This document shows positions 15,663 to 20,551 of a stretch of 20,551 nt of DNA, in pieces. Position numbers and translations under genes: made by a program. Origin of the DNA: CAZKWY01 sp964556655 (GTDB lineage: Bacteria > Patescibacteriota > Minisyncoccia > Portnoybacterales > UBA2143); NCBI GenBank assembly GCA_964556655.1, contig CAZKWY010000013.1:1-20551 (forward strand). The letters are read 5' to 3'. How positions within the stretch are numbered: position 1 is the first letter of the stretch; the number at the start of each line of letters is the position of its first letter. A model generated the notes under the pieces. The model saw nothing but the letters and a program-made list of their open reading frames with translations, ran no database searches and was not told the origin of the DNA.

Positions 15663-16067
15663 ATGTCTCATTTTAGCAAAAAACCTATCAAAAGAGTGCT
15701 AAGTTCAAAACTTTTTCTTTCTTTTGTCAGCTTTCTTCTAATTTTTTTAGCGATTAGTTTTGTTCGCGAAACCTATCGCAAGCATCATCTTTCTCAGGAA
15801 ATAGAAAAGCTGAAAGCCGAAACAGAGAAGCTAGAGGGGCGCAATCATCAGCTGGCAAAACTAATGGACTATTTAAAAGAGGAATCTCACTTAGAGAAAG
15901 AGGCTCGTTTAAGGTTTAATCTTAAAAAGCCCGGGGAAAAGGTGGTTATTCTGCCTGATAATTTAACGCCTGAAGAGGGAAAAGACGTTTTAGAAAGTCC
16001 TTCTTCAAAAGAGGAAGAAGAAACAGTTAATTATTGGCGGTGGTGGGAATATTTTTTTGTTCCGTAA
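15663..16067 (+). CDS. FtsB/DivIC-like septum formation initiator
   Basis: Small bitopic division protein (134 residues) expected to work with FtsL and FtsQ-type partners at the septum. It has a basic cytoplasmic N-terminus, a transmembrane helix (about 17-34), a coiled coil (about 41-76, heptads around LSQEIEKLKAETEKLEGRNHQL) and the family's juxtamembrane module ending in EARLRFNLKKPGEKVVI (80-96). That stretch is the usual position of the FtsB/DivIC hallmark. The tail is acidic, then Trp-rich (NYWRWWEYFF). The ATG at 15663 is the only reasonable start, with a candidate promoter close upstream. tRNA-Gly starts 3 bases after its stop, so the tRNAs may be read through from this gene. FtsEX lies 1 kb downstream, which fits a division locus. 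It could be called FtsB or DivIC; sequence alone does not decide. Confidence 0.85.
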   Translation: MSHFSKKPIKRVLSSKLFLSFVSFLLIFLAISFVRETYRKHHLSQEIEKLKAETEKLEGRNHQLAKLMDYLKEESHLEKEARLRFNLKKPGEKVVILPDNLTPEEGKDVLESPSSKEEEETVNYWRWWEYFFVP

Positions 16068-16070
16068 AAA

Positions 16071-16143
16071 GCGGTGGTAGTTCAGTTGGCAGAACGTCTG
16101 CTTCCCAAGCAGAAGGTCACGGGTTCAAGTCCCGTTCACCGCT
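16071..16143 (+). tRNA. tRNA-Gly(CCC)
   Basis: Complete 73-nt cloverleaf. The 7-base acceptor stem GCGGTGG pairs with TCACCGC (16136-16142) with one G-T wobble, and the discriminator is T. The anticodon stem TCTGC/GCAGA holds loop TTCCCAA, anticodon CCC. The T stem ACGGG/CCCGT holds TTCAAGT. The gene encodes no CCA. It starts 3 bases after the division gene stop. Confidence 0.97.
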
Positions 16144-16197
16144 CCGGCTGAAAATTTTTAGAGGCATATGGCTAACGGCGGCCAATTGCAATAATTT

Positions 16198-16270
16198 GCC
16201 AGTATAGCTCAGGTGGCAGAGCAACGCATTCGTAACGCGTAGGTCGGGGGTTCGAATCCCTCTACTGGCT
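16198..16270 (+). tRNA. tRNA-Thr(CGU)
   Basis: Complete 73-nt cloverleaf. Acceptor stem GCCAGTA/TACTGGC (16198-16204 with 16263-16269), discriminator T, no encoded CCA. The anticodon loop TTCGTAA gives CGU. The anticodon stem ACGCA/CGCGT has four pairs and an A-C mismatch at the loop-closing position (31/39). The T stem GGGGG/CCCTC has one G-T pair around TTCGAAT. It lies 54 bases after tRNA-Gly, and the prfB promoter follows within 11 bases. Confidence 0.96.
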
Positions 16271-16280
16271 CAAGCGTAGT

Positions 16281-16309
16281 TTGCCTTTAGTAAAAGATAT
16301 TGTTAAAAT
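16281..16309 (+). promoter_or_regulatory. Promoter of prfB-ftsE-ftsX
   Basis: -35 TTGCCT (16281-16286), 17-base spacer, -10 TAAAAT (16304-16309). The start 5-7 bases beyond the -10 falls on the ATG at 16314, which predicts a leaderless mRNA. It rules out the in-frame TTG at 16281 as a start on this transcript, since that codon is the -35 box itself. Confidence 0.65.
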
Positions 16310-16313
16310 AGCC

Positions 16314-17078
16314 ATGAATGAAAAAGAAAATCAAAAGAATAGTCATTCGGAATACGATCATTGTCACGCGATTATTGCTATTTATGCTGGCGCTGGCGGG
16401 ATAGACGCTCAAGATTGGGCGGAAATGCTTTTAAAGATGTATCTTGGTTTTGCCAAAAAGAAAAGCTGGTCGGCGAAAGTAGCGCAAATTAAAGAAGGCA
16501 AAGAAGCAGGAATTAAAAACGCTACTCTAATAATAGAATCTCCTAGCGTGTACGGTTTTTTAAAAAGCGAGGCCGGAGTTCATCGCTTGGTGCGGCTTTC
16601 TCCTTTCAATGCCAACAATTTACGCCATACTTCTTTTGCTCTGGTAGACGTAATGCCTAAATTGGAAGAAATCAAAAAAGTTAATGTTAGGCCGGAAGAT
16701 TTAAAAATTGAAACTTATCGAGCTAGCGGACCAGGCGGTCAATATGTCAACAAGACAGAGTCGGCAGTAAGGATAACCCATCTTCCTACTGGCCTGACAG
16801 CGGCTTGCCAGAGCGAACGCTTACAAGGAGAAAACAAGAGGCGGGCCACGGATCTTCTTTACAGCAAGCTTTACCAGTATCAAATAAAGACGCGCGAAGA
16901 AGAAAGAGCTAGATTGCGGGGCGAGATTAGCAATGCCGAATGGGGTAGTCAAATACGCTCCTATGTGCTTCATCCTTATCAAATGGTGAAGGACCATCGG
17001 ACGGGTGTTAAATCGGGTAATCCCAAGGCAGTTCTTGAAGGAGGACTGGACAAATTTGTTAAAACGCGAAAGAAATAG
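16314..17078 (+). CDS. prfB: Peptide chain release factor 2 lacking domain 1
   Basis: Reads UAA and UGA in the ribosomal A site and triggers peptide release. 254 residues from ATG 16314. Stop-codon motif SPF is at 96-98, catalytic GGQ at 141-143 in RASGPGGQYVNKTES, and WGSQIRSYVLHPYQMVKDHRTG (210-231) is RF2-type. The SPF-GGQ spacing (45) and the tail after GGQ (111, versus 113 in E. coli) match full-length RF2, so domains 2-4 are complete. About 109 N-terminal residues, the helical domain 1, are absent. tRNA-Thr lies directly upstream, leaving no room for domain 1 and no programmed frameshift site. The promoter supports ATG 16314; the longer frame from TTG 16281 (265 residues) still lacks domain 1. 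The prfB-ftsE-ftsX order marks it as the canonical RF2, not PrfH. Confidence 0.93.
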   Translation: MNEKENQKNSHSEYDHCHAIIAIYAGAGGIDAQDWAEMLLKMYLGFAKKKSWSAKVAQIKEGKEAGIKNATLIIESPSVYGFLKSEAGVHRLVRLSPFNANNLRHTSFALVDVMPKLEEIKKVNVRPEDLKIETYRASGPGGQYVNKTESAVRITHLPTGLTAACQSERLQGENKRRATDLLYSKLYQYQIKTREEERARLRGEISNAEWGSQIRSYVLHPYQMVKDHRTGVKSGNPKAVLEGGLDKFVKTRKK

Positions 17079-17119
17079 CTCCTTGATTAGTTCTGGCCTT
17101 CTAATTATTTAAAAACAGC

Positions 17120-17803
17120 ATGATAAAATTTAAAAAAGTTTCTAAAATCTATCTGCCTAACTGTAAGGCGCTAGATGAGGTTAACTTAAAAATCGAAGAA
17201 GGGGAATTTGTTTCTGTTGCTGGACGTTCTGGCGCGGGCAAATCTACCTTGATTAAGCTTTTAATTAGAGAGGAGCTACCTACCCAAGGAAAAGTTTTTT
17301 GGGGCGATAACAATCTTAGTGAAATTCCTGACAGAGACTTGCCTCTTTGGAGAAGAAAAATAGGAATGGTCTTCCAGGACTTTCGGCTTTTGCCGGAAAA
17401 AACTTCTTATGAAAATATCGCTTTTGCTATGGAAGCCGGTGGAAGAACAAATAAAGAGATAGAGCGTGATGTCCCCCAGCTTTTGAAATTGATTGATCTC
17501 TTAGAGAGGGCAGAGCATTTCCCCCATCAGCTTTCCGGGGGAGAAAAACAAAGAATTGCTATCGCGCGCGCTTTAGCTCATCGTCCGGAAGTGCTTATTG
17601 CTGACGAACCAACAGGCAATTTGGATATTCTCCATACATGGGAAATTATTCGTCTCTTGATGAAAATTAACGAGCTAGGCACGACAGTCATTCTTTCTAC
17701 CCATGACCGTGACATCATTAACGGTCTAGATCGCAGGGTTATTACTTTGGACAAAGGAAGAATTATCAAAGATGATCCTAGGGGAAAATATATTTTATTC
17801 TAA
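17120..17803 (+). CDS. ftsE: Cell division ATP-binding protein FtsE
   Basis: Cytoplasmic ABC ATPase that pairs with FtsX and drives the septal peptidoglycan hydrolases during division. The 227 residues contain all ABC motifs in order: Walker A GRSGAGKS (35-42), Q-loop Gln86 in VFQDFRLLPEKT, signature LSGGE (138-142), Walker B LIADEP (159-164) with the FtsE-typical TGNLD after it, and the switch His195 in STHD. The FtsE-specific DFRLLPEKTSYEN wording separates it from LolD-type ATPases. It starts 41 bases after prfB and is followed 49 bases later by ftsX; no internal terminator is seen, so the three genes are probably one operon from the promoter at 16281. No Shine-Dalgarno is visible before ATG 17120. 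Confidence 0.96.
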   Translation: MIKFKKVSKIYLPNCKALDEVNLKIEEGEFVSVAGRSGAGKSTLIKLLIREELPTQGKVFWGDNNLSEIPDRDLPLWRRKIGMVFQDFRLLPEKTSYENIAFAMEAGGRTNKEIERDVPQLLKLIDLLERAEHFPHQLSGGEKQRIAIARALAHRPEVLIADEPTGNLDILHTWEIIRLLMKINELGTTVILSTHDRDIINGLDRRVITLDKGRIIKDDPRGKYILF

Positions 17804-17852
17804 AGCTGGCAGGCATGGAAATTAATGCTTAGTCGGACTTATTTTTAAATTT

Positions 17853-18761
17853 ATGCTTACTTCTTTAAGGCGCATTATTAAAGCTGGCTGGTTGAGCTTT
17901 TGGAGAAACAAGTGGCTTTCCTCGGCAACTGTTTCTATTATGACTCTGACTATTTTGGGCATTAGCAGTTTGCTTTTAATCAATGTCTTAGTGGATTCTT
18001 TGATCGTCAACCTAGAGGACAAAATTGATATTAGCGTCTATTTTAATCTTGGCGCTGAAGAAGAAGAAATTACCGAAGTAAGAGAAGAATTGGCGCGATT
18101 AGACGAGGTGCGCAGCGTAGAATATGTCTCGCGCGAGATGGCCCTAGGCAGGTTCAAAGAAAAACACCAAGGCAACGAAGTACTTATCCAGAGCTTGGAG
18201 GAGTTAGATAATAATCCTTTAGAGGCTAGCCTAAATATTAAAGCCCAGCAGGCTTCGCAGTACGGAGTTATCGTTGATTTCCTAAATAAAGGGCAGTACG
18301 GGAAAGTTATTGATAAAATAAACTATTTTGAGAACGAATCAGTGATTGCCCGTCTTTCTGGTATTACTTCCAATATTCGCCAGGTAGGCTTGGTCGTTTT
18401 TGGTATTTTAGCCGTAGTAGCAGTGCTAGTAGCTTTTAACACAATTCGTTTAACTATTTACAATTCGCGCAAGGAGATTAAAATTATGCAGTTGGTAGGA
18501 GCCAGCAATTGGTTTGTGCGCGGCCCTTTTGTTGTCGAAGGAGCTCTTTACGGCGTTGTTTCTGCTCTATTGTCAATGCTTATTCTTTATCCTCTTTTAT
18601 GGTATGTTTCGCCAAAGATTGACAGTTATCTTCCTGGCACTAATCTGTTTTCTTTTTTGCAGGTTAATTTTTTTGCTTTGCTTTTGTTTCAGGTAGGGAT
18701 AGGGATAATTCTTGGGACCGTAAGCAGCCTTATTGCTGTAAGAAGATATCTTGAAGAGTAA
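17853..18761 (+). CDS. ftsX: Cell division protein FtsX
   Basis: Integral membrane partner of FtsE, passing ATPase-driven movement to a peptidoglycan hydrolase outside the cell. The 302 residues have the Gram-positive-like length and topology. Four transmembrane helices (about 26-48, 177-200, 228-250, 272-295) enclose one large extracellular domain (about 55-170) between helices 1 and 2. RKEIKIMQLVGAS (206-218) is the conserved FtsX/MacB-type cytoplasmic motif. A further minus-strand frame over the start (17822-18022) looks like a shadow. No hydrolase or activator gene follows, as might be expected; tRNA-Gln and an integrated element come next. An AT-rich hairpin with a T-run ends the operon 24 bases after the stop. 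Confidence 0.95.
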   Translation: MLTSLRRIIKAGWLSFWRNKWLSSATVSIMTLTILGISSLLLINVLVDSLIVNLEDKIDISVYFNLGAEEEEITEVREELARLDEVRSVEYVSREMALGRFKEKHQGNEVLIQSLEELDNNPLEASLNIKAQQASQYGVIVDFLNKGQYGKVIDKINYFENESVIARLSGITSNIRQVGLVVFGILAVVAVLVAFNTIRLTIYNSRKEIKIMQLVGASNWFVRGPFVVEGALYGVVSALLSMLILYPLLWYVSPKIDSYLPGTNLFSFLQVNFFALLLFQVGIGIILGTVSSLIAVRRYLEE

Positions 18762-18783
18762 AATCTCTAACAGCTTTCTTTGT

Positions 18784-20481
18784 TTAGCTTTTAAAGCTAT
18801 TTTTTAATTTTGGGGAGTAGCCAAGCGGTAAGGCAATGGACTCTGGATCCATGATGCGCAGGTTCGAATCCTGCCTCCCCAGCCACTGTGCACGAAGCGA
18901 GCATAACTGCTCGTTTTTTGCTTTATTGGTGCGGTTTTTGGCTGGTTCTAACCTTAGATATTCTTTTTCTAAGGCAGGATAACCTTTAGCGATAGGTTGT
19001 AGCCAATTATTGCCTTGTATAGTGAGTTTTCCGTCTTTTATGGTCGGGTTCTGACCTAATGCCATCAATATCTCCTTTTTGGTCTCTAAGTCGCCTTTAA
19101 TGAAGCTGTGGCGAGCGTAGGTAGCGAAGTTAAAGGTCTTTTCAGTTAGTTCCAGCCATTTTTCAGCTCTTTTTTCGGTTTCTCTTAATTTGCTTTTTAA
19201 TTGACTGATTTTAGTTTGAAGTCCATTTTTCTCTTTAAGAAAGGTCTCATCGTCAATCAATAAGCGGTATCTCATTTTAGTCAGTTCATCCAATTCATTT
19301 TGGGTCTGGCTTATTGTTTTATGTTGCATTTCATAGACCTTTGTCCTGTCTTCAATCTCTGTGTTATTTTTATTATTTAACCCTTCCAAAGCCCAATTCA
19401 GAAACTCTGGCAGAATAGTGTATTTTTCCAATTCTTTTTCAATTTGCAGTTCTAACTCGTCCTCTCGGATGAATTTCTTTTGGGAACATTTAATATCCTT
19501 CTTTTTTCTGGTGCAGTGATAATAAGTGTATGTTTTAATCTCGCCAATGCTTTTGATGAGTTTCTTTTTGGTCTCTGCGGTATGCAGACAGCCGCATTCT
19601 CCGCAATGGATAAATCCAGTAAAAGCAAAATGGTGTTTTTGCGGTCTGGGCTTTCCTTTCCTCCCTAAAAGCATTTGAACTCGGTCAAATTCTTCCAGCG
19701 TTATTATTGGTTCGTGTTTGCCTTGATATTGGATGTTGCAGTAGTTAATAACGCCAGCGTAAAAGATATTGGTAAAAATTTTATAAATTCCGCTTCTGGA
19801 TAATTCTTTGCCACCGATTTTCTTAAACTTTCTGGTTCTAAAGCCCCATTTGTTATTAACAATATCTAAAATCTTTGGCGGCGTGTGATTGCCCGTAAGC
19901 ATTAAATCCCACATCTTGCGAATAAGATTAAATCTTTCAGGGTCTTTGATGATTGTTTTTTCCGCTTTGTCGTTAAGATAACCGAGCGGAGCAAGATTTG
20001 GTTTCCAGCCCTTTTGTAGTTTGCTTTCTGTGCCTCTTTTTACATTTTTTCTTAAATCCAAGATATACTGGTTAGCCATTCCGCTTTCAACATTGAAAAG
20101 CAAAACATTATCATCGGGAAGATATTGGCGGTCTATGGTCTGGATTGATTTGAGTATTCCTTGTTGTAATAACCAGCTCAATTTGCCGCTATCAATCGGA
20201 TTGCGAGTTAATCGGTTTATTTGCCAGCATAAAATTCCTTCGGCTTCTTTATTCTCAATTCTCTGTATCATCTCATCAAAGATAGGGCGGTTATTTGGTT
20301 TCTTGGCTGATTTTGATTCAGTGTAAATTTTCTTAATATCCAAATTTAAATCAGTAGCAAGTTGCTTTAGCCGACTTATTTGGTCGTCAATGGATTGAAC
20401 TTGTCTGTCTTCGCTTTCGGATGATTTTCTGGCATATCTGGCATAAAGGAAGTATTTAATTTTTGTTGCATTCTGTGTCAT
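18784..20481 (-). CDS. Large serine recombinase (site-specific integrase)
   Basis: Site-specific DNA recombinase of the large serine type, expected to integrate and excise the element it rides on. In order: resolvase catalytic domain (about 10-160) with the nucleophile region YARKSSE (Ser20 likely), Arg27 and the helical INRLTRN region (88-94); recombinase DNA-binding domain (about 185-275); zinc ribbon with CGEC (293-296), Cys323 and Cys332; coiled coil (about 380-445); and a C-terminal region. Residues 533-557 (WLGRQDSNLR onward) are translated antisense from tRNA-Gln and its CCA, and the stop lies in the ftsX terminator. The natural C-terminus may thus be nearer residue 515-530, with the frame extended by insertion. 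It is the only large minus-strand gene in the window. The start ATG at 20481 lacks a clear Shine-Dalgarno. Confidence 0.92.
   Translation of the reverse strand: MTQNATKIKYFLYARYARKSSESEDRQVQSIDDQISRLKQLATDLNLDIKKIYTESKSAKKPNNRPIFDEMIQRIENKEAEGILCWQINRLTRNPIDSGKLSWLLQQGILKSIQTIDRQYLPDDNVLLFNVESGMANQYILDLRKNVKRGTESKLQKGWKPNLAPLGYLNDKAEKTIIKDPERFNLIRKMWDLMLTGNHTPPKILDIVNNKWGFRTRKFKKIGGKELSRSGIYKIFTNIFYAGVINYCNIQYQGKHEPIITLEEFDRVQMLLGRKGKPRPQKHHFAFTGFIHCGECGCLHTAETKKKLIKSIGEIKTYTYYHCTRKKKDIKCSQKKFIREDELELQIEKELEKYTILPEFLNWALEGLNNKNNTEIEDRTKVYEMQHKTISQTQNELDELTKMRYRLLIDDETFLKEKNGLQTKISQLKSKLRETEKRAEKWLELTEKTFNFATYARHSFIKGDLETKKEILMALGQNPTIKDGKLTIQGNNWLQPIAKGYPALEKEYLRLEPAKNRTNKAKNEQLCSLRAQWLGRQDSNLRIMDPESIALPLGYSPKLKNSFKS
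18785..18805 (+). terminator. Terminator of the prfB-ftsEX operon
   Basis: A 15-base inverted repeat (TAGCTTT, one base, AAAGCTA; 18785-18799) is followed by six T residues (18800-18805). The stem is AT-rich and so moderate in strength. The minus-strand recombinase frame ends inside it, at TAA 18786-18784. Confidence 0.65.
18811..18882 (+). tRNA. tRNA-Gln(CUG)
   Basis: 72-nt cloverleaf. Acceptor stem TGGGGAG/CTCCCCA (18811-18817 with 18875-18881), discriminator G. Anticodon stem ATGGA/TCCAT with loop CTCTGGA, anticodon CUG. T stem GCAGG/CCTGC around TTCGAAT. The next bases are CCA (18883-18885), so unlike the two other tRNAs here a CCA is encoded. It lies within the minus-strand recombinase reading frame and is the likely integration site of the element to its right. 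Confidence 0.96.
18898..18919 (+). terminator. Terminator after tRNA-Gln
   Basis: CGAGCA (18898-18903), TAAC loop, TGCTCG (18908-18913), then TTTTTT (18914-18919): a 6-bp perfect hairpin with a T-run, 13 bases beyond the tRNA's CCA. It lies inside the minus-strand recombinase frame. Confidence 0.75.
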
Positions 20482-20551
20482 TATGTTTTATGATATCACT
20501 AAGCTCTGAAGAGCAGAAAGACTCGCTGCCAAGCGTTCACTCTTTGTGGAC
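20482..20551. other. Right-edge stretch upstream of the recombinase
   Basis: Seventy bases with no gene seen. It should hold the recombinase promoter, but only AT-rich -10-like words (for instance TATCAT on the minus strand) are visible without a convincing -35. A short inverted repeat GCTCT-GA-AGAGC lies near 20503-20514. The rest is cut by the window end. Confidence 0.4.

Noticed and set aside
16281..16313. TTG at 16281 as the start of prfB
   Set aside because: The codon coincides with the -35 box of a good promoter whose start lies at the ATG 16314, and there is no Shine-Dalgarno.
16314..17078. PrfH-type rescue factor instead of RF2
   Set aside because: SPF motif, RF2-type C-terminal wording and the prfB-ftsE-ftsX order point to canonical RF2; only domain 1 is missing.
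18514..18696. 60-codon plus-strand frame inside ftsX
   Set aside because: Alternative frame of a well-supported membrane protein gene; hydrophobic shadow.
18819..20537. GCCAAGCG shared by tRNA-Gln (near 18819) and the right window edge (near 20528) as att repeats
   Set aside because: Only 8 bases, in the D-arm rather than the tRNA 3' end, and with no flanking similarity; probably chance.

Overview
The window looks like a chromosomal segment of a Patescibacteria (CPR) bacterium, probably Parcubacteria-like. This is inferred from the compact AT-rich layout, the DUF4012 protein next to a glycosyltransferase cluster, the many starts without a Shine-Dalgarno sequence and the divergent MurJ; no marker such as 16S rRNA is present. 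UGA is used as a normal stop (rnhA, the first GT4 gene), so the code appears to be standard bacterial.

Layout: a short block of inverted repeats (5-56) precedes pgk, recJ and rnhA. The class A RNase P RNA follows, with a near-consensus promoter and a U-tract end. Next is a cell-surface glycan cluster: a polyprenyl-phosphate sugar-1-phosphate transferase, three GT4 glycosyltransferases, a large membrane-anchored DUF4012 protein and a MurJ-family flippase. lepA overlaps the end of murJ. A FtsB/DivIC-like division protein, tRNA-Gly(CCC) and tRNA-Thr(CGU) lead into the classic prfB-ftsE-ftsX order. tRNA-Gln(CUG) closes the core section, and a large serine recombinase on the minus strand marks an integrated element that continues past the right edge.

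The genes suggest one theme: building the lipid-linked envelope glycan (initiation, extension, flipping) and dividing the cell (FtsB-like, FtsEX), beside core glycolysis, DNA repair, RNA processing and translation.

The least ordinary features are these. (1) RF2 lacks its whole N-terminal domain 1 although it sits at the canonical prfB-ftsEX locus, and its promoter is placed so that the transcript starts about at the internal ATG. (2) Two tiny minus-strand membrane-protein genes (53 and 34 codons) are the only minus-strand genes in the first 18.7 kb; each has its own promoter and is head-to-head with a nearly leaderless plus-strand gene. (3) The MurJ homologue lacks charged residues known to be critical in E. 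coli MurJ. (4) The recombinase reading frame runs antisense through the whole of tRNA-Gln and into the ftsX terminator.
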